A stretch of 12,666 bases of DNA from JAVZJR01 sp964435235. Its GTDB lineage: Archaea > Micrarchaeota > Micrarchaeia > Anstonellales > Bilamarchaeaceae. Positions 5,936 to 12,666 of the stretch are shown one piece after another; position 1 is the first letter of the stretch, and every line of letters starts with the position of its first letter. A program made the translations under genes and the position numbers. Below the pieces are notes generated by a model. That model saw only the letters and a program-made list of their open reading frames with translations, did no database searches and was not told the DNA's origin. Location: the NCBI GenBank assembly GCA_964435235.1, contig CAYSXZ010000017.1:1-12666 (forward strand), written 5' to 3'.

Positions 5936-7258
5936 ATGGAAAAGTTTTTTGAGGATTGTGAGGAGGCACGAAGGATAGCCTTCTCTTTTAAGGAACCGCT
6001 TATCGTTCATCATTACGATTGCGATGGTATTTCATCGGGCGCGATAGTAGTTTCAGCATTCCTTAAGGAAGGTAAACCCTTCCGTCGCGAGTGCATAAAA
6101 AAGCTTGACGATGCTACGATAGAACGATATAAAAACGAGAAGGAGATTATCTTTGTCGATTTGGGTGGCGGAAATCAGCGGGTTAATGAACTTAAGGATG
6201 TTCTTATAATAGATCATCATCAAACTGCAGGAATCAAGAAGCATCAAGTAAATCCTATGCTTTATGGAATCGATGGAAGCGATGAGTTAAGCTCATCAGG
6301 CACTGCTTATTTTATTTTCAGAACAAACCTGGACCTTGGGATAACTTGGGCAGTGGGAGACATGCAATGGCCTCTTACCGGAGCGAATAAAAAAATGTTG
6401 GAGGAAGGAGTGCGCATAGGAGAGGTGAAGATAGAGGAAGACATTAGGTTCTATGGAAGATATTCGAGACCGCTTGTTCAATTTCTCGCATATTCAGATG
6501 ACCCTTACATTCCTGGGCTATCCTACAGAGAAGATAAGGCATTAAAATTGCTGAGCGACCTTCAGATATCGCTTAGAAGAGGTGAAGAAGAAGGGGAAAG
6601 AACCTATTCAGAACTTAGTACAGAAGAGAAGAAGAAACTTGTAAGCGCAATAGCGGATATATTAATAGAGCGAGGATTGATAACGAAGATAGATGAACTA
6701 ATCTGTGAAAGTTATGTTTTCCCGCTTAGGCCGAAGAACGAAACCTATGAAGCGAATGAATTTTCAACTATGCTCAACGCATGTGGAAGGTGGGGATATT
6801 CTGATGTAGGTATAGAGGTCTCCCTCGGTCATGAGGAAGGATACAAAAAAGCATGCTCCCTTCTCCGAATGCACAGAAAGATGTTGAGGGAAGGAATAGA
6901 ATTCGCATATTCAAACGTTCAAGATCTCGGGAGGTTTTATTTTCTTGATGGTAGGGGGGTAATAAGCGAGAATATAATAGGAACAATTTGCGGGATGATG
7001 GTAAGGGAAAATTGGGAGAAACCGATAGTAGGGATAGCGTTTGGCGAAAACAATACGATAAAAATATCGACAAGATGCAGCAGAAGGCTTGTTGGTAAGG
7101 GGCTTAATCTTGGTCTGATTTTGAAGAAATCTGTTTCAGATATTATTGGTGGTGTTGGGGGAGGACATAAGATAGCTGCAGGTGCGTCTATTCCAAAAGA
7201 AAGACTAAATGAGTTTCTCCTCCTATTCAGTGAGCATGTGGTTAGACTAATGTCGTAA
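5936..7258 (+). CDS. Archaeal RecJ/GAN-like DHH-DHHA1 phosphoesterase
   Basis: A 440-residue DHH superfamily enzyme. Metal-binding motifs are in order: HHYDCDG (25-31), VDLGGG (74-79), IIDHH (91-95) and AVGDMQ (139-144). NPMLYGIDGSDELSSSGTAY (106-125) follows the DHH motif and is characteristic of the archaeal RecJ-like/GAN group. The C-terminal DHHA1 glycine-rich motif, GGVGGGHKIAAGA, is at 405-417, followed by only 23 residues. Relatives include the archaeal GINS-associated 5'-3' exonuclease that works with the replicative CMG helicase, and related DNA/RNA 5' exonucleases. By length and motifs it should be a cytoplasmic 5'-3' exonuclease for replication, repair or RNA turnover. I cannot say which paralogue. 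It uses the divergent promoter with HEPN and ends in a T-run. Confidence 0.88.
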   Translation: MEKFFEDCEEARRIAFSFKEPLIVHHYDCDGISSGAIVVSAFLKEGKPFRRECIKKLDDATIERYKNEKEIIFVDLGGGNQRVNELKDVLIIDHHQTAGIKKHQVNPMLYGIDGSDELSSSGTAYFIFRTNLDLGITWAVGDMQWPLTGANKKMLEEGVRIGEVKIEEDIRFYGRYSRPLVQFLAYSDDPYIPGLSYREDKALKLLSDLQISLRRGEEEGERTYSELSTEEKKKLVSAIADILIERGLITKIDELICESYVFPLRPKNETYEANEFSTMLNACGRWGYSDVGIEVSLGHEEGYKKACSLLRMHRKMLREGIEFAYSNVQDLGRFYFLDGRGVISENIIGTICGMMVRENWEKPIVGIAFGENNTIKISTRCSRRLVGKGLNLGLILKKSVSDIIGGVGGGHKIAAGASIPKERLNEFLLLFSEHVVRLMS

Positions 7259-7262
7259 AACC

Positions 7263-7269
7263 TTTTTTT
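7263..7269 (+). terminator. T7 tract after the DHH nuclease gene
   Basis: A run of seven T starts four bases after the TAA of the DHH gene, a typical archaeal termination signal. It separates that gene from the lysine-rich ORF, whose own TATA-like box follows at 7280-7289. Confidence 0.5.
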
Positions 7270-7279
7270 CCTACATAAA

Positions 7280-7289
7280 TTTTTAAATA
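7280..7289 (+). promoter_or_regulatory. TATA box of the lysine-rich protein gene
   Basis: TTTTTAAATA lies 28-37 bases before the ATG at 7317, predicting a transcription start close to 7311 and a leader of only a few bases. Confidence 0.45.
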
Positions 7290-7316
7290 GTTCCGCGCTG
7301 TTGAAGGTTTGATAAG

Positions 7317-8417
7317 ATGGGTGTAGTGAAAAAACTTTGTTATAATAGGCAGAATTCCAATCGATGCTATCCTTATAATAGGCAGAACTGGACGAGACAA
7401 GCGACAAAACGACTTTACGCTTATATTCCGAGACGCTCCCCCATGAAGTATTACTATTCAAAATCTAGAAAGAAACCAAATGTTAAAACAGCAATCGAAG
7501 GATACAGCAGTTTCTACGCAAGAAATTGGAGAAAATTTTTCCTTTCTTCAGGAAACTTACAGAAAAATCCAATTTCGCTCTGTGCATCTTTGGGAGGAAA
7601 GATTGAAAAAAAAGAGAAGAGAATAAAAAAGAACATCGCGGTGTTAAGCAGTGCAACAAAATTGGAAAATATTACGGAAAAGAAGACGAAAACAGCAGCA
7701 CAAAAACTGCAGAAGGACAATATTAATGTAGAGCAAAACAAAATTTGGAAGACAGTTTTAAATAAAGAAGTGCCGGCAAAAAATCAAGATATAAGAATGG
7801 GATCGTATTTGAATGGTGGCTTAAGATCAGAAACCGAGAGAAGCAAAAAAATCGAAAGCAGTTCTAATATAATAAAAACTAATATAATAAAAGATATAAA
7901 AAGAAAAGAAGCAGGAAAGATGTCTGCAGAATATTATAACCATATGATAAAAAAAGACATCCTGCACAAAGAACGCTTCGTAAAAGAATTTATGGATAAA
8001 AGAGAAACAGCACAACCAGCAAAGATGACGAATAGCAGAAAGAACGGAGAAGAAGTAAATACTACAAAAAATGTAGATAAAAAAGATAGTATTTATAAAC
8101 TACTCTATCCAAAAGAAGAGACTGCTCAAACCAACCTTTACAGAGGATGTGTGAAATGTGGGGGGTGGGGTGAACGGCCGTTTATCACTTCAAATAAACA
8201 AACTAATCGAAATGTTGCTAATCCCATGGCCGCCCCACCTTTTGATTTTTGTGCCAAGTTACTGGTAAAGGAACCTATGGTTGAGAGTATAATCAGCACA
8301 AAAGAACAAAATGAAAAGATAAAAAATAGTAAAAATCCCCCTTCTCTACTCATAACCCATAAAAAACAGAAGATTATTTTTCCAAAGATCTCCTCTGCTG
8401 CAGCTGGGGTATTATAG
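7317..8417 (+). CDS. Lysine-rich, probably disordered protein of unknown function
   Basis: I do not recognise this 366-residue protein. By hand count it has about 57 lysines, many arginines, asparagines and serines, and no membrane segment or signal peptide, so it should be strongly basic and largely unfolded. The N-terminus holds an 11-residue in-frame repeat (YNRQN at 24 bases into the gene and again 33 bases later), encoded by an exact 15-base DNA repeat. A CVKCGGWGERPF patch (near residues 279-290) gives one CxxC. Frames on the opposite strand look like Phe/Ser-rich shadows. The 1.1-kb open frame preceded by a TATA-like box supports a real gene. A nucleic-acid-binding role is a guess from charge only. 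The A-rich composition differs from its neighbours and may mark recent acquisition or relaxed constraint. An internal ATG at 7443 is an alternative start. Confidence 0.6.
   Translation: MGVVKKLCYNRQNSNRCYPYNRQNWTRQATKRLYAYIPRRSPMKYYYSKSRKKPNVKTAIEGYSSFYARNWRKFFLSSGNLQKNPISLCASLGGKIEKKEKRIKKNIAVLSSATKLENITEKKTKTAAQKLQKDNINVEQNKIWKTVLNKEVPAKNQDIRMGSYLNGGLRSETERSKKIESSSNIIKTNIIKDIKRKEAGKMSAEYYNHMIKKDILHKERFVKEFMDKRETAQPAKMTNSRKNGEEVNTTKNVDKKDSIYKLLYPKEETAQTNLYRGCVKCGGWGERPFITSNKQTNRNVANPMAAPPFDFCAKLLVKEPMVESIISTKEQNEKIKNSKNPPSLLITHKKQKIIFPKISSAAAGVL
7340..7387 (+). repeat. 15-base in-frame direct repeat
   Basis: TTATAATAGGCAGAA occurs at 7340-7354 and again at 7373-7387, exactly 33 bases apart. 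It codes for two YNRQN motifs in the lysine-rich protein. The nucleotide identity suggests a small recent duplication. Confidence 0.7.
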
Positions 8418-8449
8418 CAGGATGTTTTCTTGGCAAAGAGAAACAGAAG

Positions 8450-8457
8450 TTATATAA
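8450..8457 (+). promoter_or_regulatory. TATA box of the CorA-like gene
   Basis: TTATATAA would place the transcription start near 8480, leaving a leader of about 20 bases that includes AGGTGG (8490-8495), a Shine-Dalgarno-like sequence four bases before the TTG at 8500. A second AT-rich stretch at 8472-8480 is an alternative box. Confidence 0.45.
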
Positions 8458-8499
8458 TCTTTGTTGTATCCTATTTTTAAATCACAAAAAGGTGGTTTC

Positions 8500-9597
8500 T
8501 TGCGGAAAAAAACAAAGATAACAGTAAGAGCCCCAAAAGAAATGATTGTACTTGCGCTCGAATCGAAGGCATTTTGTGTTTCACTTTCGCAGATAGGTAT
8601 ACCGATCAAAAAAGAATCCAACAATGTGAATGAATTTCGAGAATTAATCGATACTGCTGCGGTGAGTTGGATCGATTACGTAGTAGATGATCTTAAGAAA
8701 GACAGCATAAAAGCTGCAAAAACGCTTGGTTTTAGTGAAACACTTGTAACCTCTCTTTTAAAAAATAAAGAAGGTGGCTATGAAGACCTTGATACAGAAC
8801 TTGGAATAATGCTCCCTGCTATAATTGTAAATGGATTCGATGTCAAGCTTGATCCTCTTCTGATACTTATAAAGCGAAATCTTGTCGTGACATTGCACAG
8901 CACAGAAACAAAGAGATTCTTTAGATTAAGAAGATACGCAGAGATTTTTATGAGAAAAATAAAACTTAATATACCACCGCAGGATAAGGTAACCCATCTT
9001 CTTATCCGTATACTTGATGAAAACAACAGCAGAAACTTTGACCACTTGAGAGAGATAGAGCAGAATTCAGATGAACTAAGTAAAATCCTCGCAGATCCAA
9101 AGACCCCAAGAGAGATAGTTGCCCTTCAGATATACCAAATGAAACACGCCTTGATTACTTATCTCGGTGGCCTTTGGGTAACAGTAGATGTACTCAACAC
9201 CCTTCGTTATGGCGACCCAGAAGTGCTAACTGACGACCCAAGAATTTTGAATAGATTAACTGGCCTTATATCAGAGGTTAACAACCATATCGGGCTTGGG
9301 GAGCATCTTAGCGAAGTACTCGCAAGCGGCCTCGAAGTTCTTCAAAGCATCTATAACAATCAGCTTCAGATATTGAATAATAGGCTAGCACTACTGGTTG
9401 CTTACTTAACAATCCTAGGAACTGCTGTCCTTGTTCCAAACACGCTTGCAACAATTTTAAGTAATCCAGCCTATGATATGACAACAGAGGATGCTGGATG
9501 GTATACATTGCTTCTCATCGGCTCAACGATAGTATCAGTAATAATCGCATATGTTTGGGTAAAGAAACAAGGCTGGCTTCCAGAGCGCCCGGAATAA
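8500..9597 (+). CDS. CorA-like divalent-cation transporter without the GMN motif
   Basis: The protein has a large cytoplasmic N-terminal domain, a long helical region ending in YNNQLQILNNRLALL, and two membrane helices close to the C-terminus (about 296-318 and 335-354). This is the CorA fold, a pentameric Mg2+/Co2+ channel of the cytoplasmic membrane. In CorA the loop after helix 1 carries GMN, which forms the ion entrance. Here the loop reads SNPAYDM after VPNTLATIL, so the signature is missing although the PNTLATI context fits an archaeal CorA branch. Ion selectivity may differ. I chose the TTG at 8500 (365 residues) because AGGTGG lies just before it. An in-frame TTG at 8461 would add 13 residues but has no ribosome-binding site. 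The gene ends 11 bases from the convergent ParB-like gene. Confidence 0.8.
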   Translation: MRKKTKITVRAPKEMIVLALESKAFCVSLSQIGIPIKKESNNVNEFRELIDTAAVSWIDYVVDDLKKDSIKAAKTLGFSETLVTSLLKNKEGGYEDLDTELGIMLPAIIVNGFDVKLDPLLILIKRNLVVTLHSTETKRFFRLRRYAEIFMRKIKLNIPPQDKVTHLLIRILDENNSRNFDHLREIEQNSDELSKILADPKTPREIVALQIYQMKHALITYLGGLWVTVDVLNTLRYGDPEVLTDDPRILNRLTGLISEVNNHIGLGEHLSEVLASGLEVLQSIYNNQLQILNNRLALLVAYLTILGTAVLVPNTLATILSNPAYDMTTEDAGWYTLLLIGSTIVSVIIAYVWVKKQGWLPERPE

Positions 9598-9608
9598 TTC
9601 GAATTAGA

Positions 9609-10010
9609 TTAGAATAGGTCCTTTACCTTTCCCATTATCATGTTTTCTATTCCAAATTCTATGCTCTCCTTGCTAGGGACTATCACATACGCCTTCCATG
9701 ACATTCCCTGCGAATACGCGACACGGACTCTCCTATGCCCATCAAGAAGTATGAGCTTTTCTTCTTTTTTTAGAACGAGAATTGGTGTAGAGTAGCCGTG
9801 GCCTATTGCATCTGAAATCATAAGCATCTTTTCCTCAGCTGTTACCTCTCCCTCCTCTCCTGGATAGGTGTAATAGAGCTCGCCGAGTTCCCTGTGAGTA
9901 AGGGTTCTTTCTTCCTTCCTAAAGTTGATGCCTGGGTAGATGTTCTTATAATAAGCAATCATTTTTTCAAGAAGATTTTTTTCTTCCTCGACGGTTATAA
10001 GACCTACCAT
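9609..10010 (-). CDS. ParB/Srx-fold domain protein
   Basis: A small protein (133 residues from the ATG at 10010) with the ParB/sulfiredoxin-fold signature STPILVL...LLDGHRRVRVAY; the DGHRR core is at residues 90-94. This fold is known in ParB CTPases, in nucleases and in the archaeal free-serine kinase SerK, where the DGH(H/R)R loop binds nucleotide. The helix-turn-helix domain of true chromosome-partitioning ParB is absent. The protein is more likely a stand-alone nucleotide-binding enzyme or kinase-like protein; its substrate is unknown. A GTG at 10019 would add three residues and better fits a leaderless start from the TATA-like core at 10042-10051. Its promoter is divergent from purH. Confidence 0.7.
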   Translation of the reverse strand: MVGLITVEEEKNLLEKMIAYYKNIYPGINFRKEERTLTHRELGELYYTYPGEEGEVTAEEKMLMISDAIGHGYSTPILVLKKEEKLILLDGHRRVRVAYSQGMSWKAYVIVPSKESIEFGIENMIMGKVKDLF

Positions 10011-10041
10011 ACAAAACACCGTTTTTAATGGCCACGAAACC

Positions 10042-10051
10042 TTTTTAATTA
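10042..10051. promoter_or_regulatory. Shared AT core between the ParB-like gene and purH
   Basis: TTTTTAATTA lies about 25-40 bases from both divergent starts in a 73-base gap, and no other TATA-like sequence in the gap is well placed. It probably serves both directions with leaders of about 0-15 bases. A GTTTTTAATGG-like string near 10021 recurs imperfectly as GGTTTTTGAATGG at 10075-10087, close to the two starts. Confidence 0.35.
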
Positions 10052-10083
10052 TGTTCTCAACAGATAAGATAAACGGTTTTTGA

Positions 10084-11637
10084 ATGGTTAAAATAAGAAC
10101 TGCGCTTTTTAGTGTTTATGAAAAAAAGGGGATAGTAGAATTTGCGCGCACTCTTTTTGATATCGGAGTAGAGATCCTAACTACTGGAGGAACTGCAAAG
10201 ACGCTACGGGAAGCGGGTATAAAGATAACAAATCTCTCTGATTTTACTGGATATCCAGAAATGATGGACGGCCGAGTGAAGACCCTCCATCCGAAAATCC
10301 ATGGCGGAATACTAATGGATAGAGAGAATCCAAAGCATGTAGAAGAAGCAAAGATAAATGGAATAGTACCTATAGATCTTGTTGTTGTTAATCTCTATCC
10401 TTTCGAGAAGACGGTTCTTGGCAATCCTACGATAGAGCAGGTTATAGAAAACATAGACATTGGCGGCCCAACGCTCATACGCGCTGCGGCAAAGAATTAT
10501 AAGAACGTAGCAGTTGTCTGCAAGCCGGAACGCTATGAACAAATTCTTGCAGAGATAAAGAAGGATGGGTGCATAGGAGAAAAGCTGCGAGAAGAGCTTG
10601 CAATTGAAGCATGGGAGCATATAGCGCATTACGACACCGTGATCGAGAATTATTTTAGAAAGATTTTTGACGACCCTTTTGCTTACCCAGAATATCTAAA
10701 CCTCACATTTAAGAAAAAACAGGACTTGAGGTATGGTGAAAATCCGCATCAGAGCGCAGCGCTCTACATAGATGAGCACGAGAGGAATCCTTCCCTTCTG
10801 AGGACGAAACAATTACAGGGAAAGCAGCTTTCATTTAATAACGTTCTTGATGCGAATTCAGCTTACAACCTAATAAGGGAATTTGAAGAACCGACTGCTG
10901 TGATAGTAAAACATAACAATCCATGTGGAGTTGCATCTGATGAAGACATTCATAAGGCGTATGCTATCGCTAGATCTGTTGACCCAGAAGCTGCATTTGG
11001 AGGGATAGTTGCATTGAACAGAGAGGTCGATGGAATGCTCGCAGAGGAGATATCGAATAGATTTGTTGAGATAGTCCTCGCGCCGTCTTTTACTGAGGAT
11101 GCAAAAAGGGTGTTTCTCAAAAAGCCAAACTTACGACTTCTCGAGCTTCCTATAAAAGAGACAGTTGAAAGACATAGGGTATACCGCTCTGTTCTTGGTG
11201 GCTTTCTAGCGCAGGACAGCGATACTGAACTTTATAAGGAATTAAAGGTTGTCACAAAAAGAAAACCGACAGATGAAGAAATGAAATCGATGCTTTACGC
11301 GTGGAAAGTCGTAAAATACGTCAAGTCAAATGCAATAGTTTATGCGAAGAAAAACAGAGTAGTTGGCATAGGCGCTGGTCAGATGAAGCGTATCGATGCT
11401 GCAAAGCTTGGTGCTATGATTGCCATCGAATATACAGGTGCGGATAGTCTTAAGGGTTGTGCGATGGCAAGCGATGCATTTTTCCCTTTTAGGGATGGAG
11501 TTGATTATGCTGCAAAGCTTGGTGTAACTGCGATTATTCAACCTGGAGGTTCTATCAACGATAAGGAAGTTATAGCTGCAGCAGATGAACATGATATAAC
11601 AATGGTTTTCACTGGAATGAGACACTTTAGACACTAA
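10084..11637 (+). CDS. purH: Bifunctional AICAR formyltransferase / IMP cyclohydrolase
   Basis: It catalyses the last two steps of de novo purine synthesis: formylation of AICAR with 10-formyltetrahydrofolate, then ring closure to IMP. At 517 residues it has the full bifunctional length. The N-terminal cyclohydrolase (MGS-like) domain (about 1-190) shows LTTGGTAKTL, GRVKTLHPKIHGGIL, LVVVNLYPFEKTV and DIGGPTLIRAAAKN. The transformylase domain shows RYGENPHQSAALY, LSFNNVLDANSA and the catalytic Lys276-His277 in VKHNNPCG. EAAFGGIVALN, SNAIVYAK and GAGQMKR follow, ending in the family's typical MRHFRH. Many archaea use separate PurP and PurO enzymes instead, so a bacterial-type PurH suggests an ancient transfer or a lineage that relies on folate-dependent purine synthesis. 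It appears complete and functional. Confidence 0.96.
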   Translation: MVKIRTALFSVYEKKGIVEFARTLFDIGVEILTTGGTAKTLREAGIKITNLSDFTGYPEMMDGRVKTLHPKIHGGILMDRENPKHVEEAKINGIVPIDLVVVNLYPFEKTVLGNPTIEQVIENIDIGGPTLIRAAAKNYKNVAVVCKPERYEQILAEIKKDGCIGEKLREELAIEAWEHIAHYDTVIENYFRKIFDDPFAYPEYLNLTFKKKQDLRYGENPHQSAALYIDEHERNPSLLRTKQLQGKQLSFNNVLDANSAYNLIREFEEPTAVIVKHNNPCGVASDEDIHKAYAIARSVDPEAAFGGIVALNREVDGMLAEEISNRFVEIVLAPSFTEDAKRVFLKKPNLRLLELPIKETVERHRVYRSVLGGFLAQDSDTELYKELKVVTKRKPTDEEMKSMLYAWKVVKYVKSNAIVYAKKNRVVGIGAGQMKRIDAAKLGAMIAIEYTGADSLKGCAMASDAFFPFRDGVDYAAKLGVTAIIQPGGSINDKEVIAAADEHDITMVFTGMRHFRH

Positions 11638-11641
11638 CATG

Positions 11642-11714
11642 CTTGAATTTTTGAATTAACAGTATCTCCTTCCTATATCTCTCCCTAAGCAGGACTGCGA
11701 TCTTCTTTCTTTCT
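11642..11714 (-). pseudogene. Scrambled 3' scrap of a helical-repeat protein gene
   Basis: On the minus strand one frame reads ERKKIAVLLRERYR, matching KRKKIAVLLREKYG in the repeat-protein gene at 12172-12666. A shifted frame ends in RRYC and a stop, matching the KRKYC end of that gene. The bases after the stop also match: 11642-11670 against 12159-12186 agree at about 23 of 29 aligned positions. So this is a second, internally deleted copy of the 3' end of the repeat-protein gene plus its downstream DNA, left between purH and the ATPase remnant. Confidence 0.55.
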
Positions 11715-12170
11715 CAAATACCTGCCGATGCGGTGCGGCTTGATAAATTGGCTGCTTATCTCGATGTGTCAAAAGAAACGGTGGTAAAACTTCTGGGAAT
11801 GTTCGAAAAATCTATGGTTGTAAGAGGTCTGGAAGCACACGGACGAAGAAAGGCTCTGAGGATGCCAAAAAAATGGGTTTTTACATCTCCTTCGATGAGA
11901 TACTCACTGGCAAGAGCACTTAGGATAGAAAGCGATCTTCTAGGAAATATAAGGGAAGATGTTGTACATATGCACCTTTCCATTGCTTTTTCAGATATTC
12001 ATTACAGCCATGAAGCAGATTTTATAATCCCGGGTAGGAAGATGGCGTTTGAAGTAGGTGGAAAGAAAAGGGAGCGGTTATTATCCGGATTCATGACATA
12101 CACCCTCACTCCCGAGGAAAAAATCGAAGGAAACAAAATGCCTCTTTTCCTATTCACTCTTGCATTTTGA
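11688..12170 (+). pseudogene. N-terminally truncated ATPase remnant (winged helix and nuclease-like end only)
   Basis: The frame opens after a TAA at 11685-11687 and ends at the TGA 12168-12170. It reads AIFFLSQIPADAVRLDKLA and continues with VSKETVVKLLGMFEKSMVV (winged helix). The end, ADFIIPGRKMAFEVGGKKRE, is the nuclease-like C-terminus. This lines up with residues from about 250 to the end of the ATPase at 703-1938 (VSKGVVGEMIRAL, DFVYKDMVFEVGSRTK, FPFYIFLSHL against MPLFLFTLAF). No P-loop or Walker B is present, and there is no good start, TATA box or Shine-Dalgarno. The only reasonable start is the GTG at 11733 (145 residues). It is probably a dead fragment, though a DNA-binding domain could still be made. 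It ends head-on, one base from the stop of the repeat protein. Confidence 0.7.
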
Positions 12171-12171
12171 A

Positions 12172-12666
12172 TCAGCAATATTTCCTCTTTATCGCCATCT
12201 CGCTCATTCTCAGAATCTGTGGTCTTGCCCGCACAAACTCCTTCGCCTTTTCTATAAGCTCTCTGACTTCTTCTTTGCTCATGCTTTCATTACAACCGTA
12301 TTTTTCCCTTAACAAAACAGCAATCTTTTTTCTTTTCGTTTTCGGTGTAGTTCCGCATGCAAAGGGCATTTCCTTGTAATCAATACCAAGTTGATGGAGA
12401 AATTGCACCGAACTCTCAATCGTTTTCTGCGATCCTCCGAGAAGCTGAACATTTTCCATTATTTCATCTTTTGAGAAAAATCTTCTGAGAAATTCGTACT
12501 TCCTTCGGATTGTTTTCGGGTTCATGCCTAGAAGTGCTGCATTAGTTGCTATCTTTTCATCTGTAAGACCTAGTTTCTTCAGTGCTTCTGCATTTCTCTG
12601 AATTGTTTCTGGGTCTCTGCCTAGAAGTGCTGCATTAGTTGCTATCTTTTCATCTGTAAGACCTAG
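12172..12666 (-). CDS. Helical tandem-repeat protein, C-terminal part (5' end beyond the window)
   Basis: Read on the minus strand the frame is open from the window edge to the TGA at 12172-12174. An ATG at 12525 is an internal methionine, not the start. The protein contains 31-residue repeats. Unit 1 begins LGLTDEKIATNAALLG and continues RDPETIQRNAEALKK. Unit 2 begins with the same 16 residues and continues MNPKTIRRKYEFLRR. A more diverged unit then reads FSKDEIMENVQLLGGSQKTI. A basic tail (KRKKIAVLLREKYG) and a helical end (SKEEVRELIEKAKEFVRA...KRKYC) close the protein. The pattern of two helices per unit with a conserved LLG-x-x-P-x-T-I resembles mTERF-like solenoids. Such solenoids bind nucleic acid or RNA, but this link is inference. 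Function is unknown. Confidence 0.75.
   Translation of the reverse strand, partial: LGLTDEKIATNAALLGRDPETIQRNAEALKKLGLTDEKIATNAALLGMNPKTIRRKYEFLRRFFSKDEIMENVQLLGGSQKTIESSVQFLHQLGIDYKEMPFACGTTPKTKRKKIAVLLREKYGCNESMSKEEVRELIEKAKEFVRARPQILRMSEMAIKRKYC
12525..12666 (-). repeat. 93-base tandem repeat inside the repeat-protein gene
   Basis: A 49-base sequence at 12525-12573 is repeated without a single change at 12618-12666, with a period of 93 bases (31 codons). The repeat reaches the window edge and probably continues. Perfect identity, including third codon positions, points to recent unit duplication or gene conversion. Confidence 0.9.

Noticed and set aside
6937..7461. 174-residue minus-strand frame across the DHH gene end
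   Set aside because: It overlaps the DHHA1 motif region and has no domain or start signal of its own.
12172..12525. A complete 117-residue protein starting at the ATG at 12525
   Set aside because: The frame stays open upstream through two more helical repeat units, so that methionine is internal.
12525..12666. CRISPR array at the right edge
   Set aside because: The repeats are in-frame coding units with a 93-base period, and the sequence between them codes for the rest of the protein repeat.
1..12666. tRNA or rRNA genes
   Set aside because: No cloverleaf pattern or conserved T-arm was seen in the intergenic stretches on either strand by eye; a covariance-model scan was not possible.

Overview
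The window looks like an archaeal chromosome segment. The proline-tRNA ligase is of the archaeal type, with a zinc-binding tail and a C-terminal tyrosine. A RecJ/GAN-like DHH nuclease is present. Most start codons lie about 20-40 bases from a TATA-like AT-rich core, and the best ribosome-binding sites (GAGGTGAT, GGTGAT) match an archaeal anti-SD. The N-glycosylated secreted protein at the left edge and the helical-repeat protein at the right edge resemble proteins I associate with DPANN-type genomes. That lineage guess is weak.

Layout. Bases 1-429 (minus) hold the N-terminal part of an exported, sequon-rich surface protein. Bases 430-702 are a divergent control region packed with palindromes. 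Bases 703-1938 (plus) encode an AAA_14/DUF4143-type ATPase flanked by near-identical 52-base direct repeats; a second 30-base palindromic block also occurs on both sides. Bases 1992-2368 hold a repeat copy, a decayed reading frame and the promoter of a second, distinct ATPase (2369-3739, plus). On the minus strand follow proS (3765-5210) and, upstream of it, an MNT nucleotidyltransferase/HEPN pair, apparently one operon. A 52-base divergent promoter separates HEPN from the DHH nuclease (5936-7258, plus). Then come a lysine-rich protein of unknown function (7317-8417) and a CorA-like transporter lacking the usual GMN motif (8500-9597). A ParB/Srx-fold protein (minus) and bifunctional purH (plus) diverge from a shared promoter. 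The right end is rearranged: a scrambled scrap of a helical-repeat protein gene, an N-terminally truncated ATPase remnant, and the 3' part of a helical-repeat protein gene that runs off the window.

Housekeeping genes (proS, the DHH nuclease, purH, corA) alternate with accessory material: three ATPase copies in different states, HEPN-MNT, repeat proteins and pseudogene scraps. The most interesting signal is the ATPase family. One copy sits between direct repeats that carry stacked palindromes, one has a palindrome across its TATA box, and one is a truncated remnant joined to a duplicated fragment of its neighbour. This suggests a recombining or mobile gene family with its own operator or recombination sites. 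That interpretation is inference.
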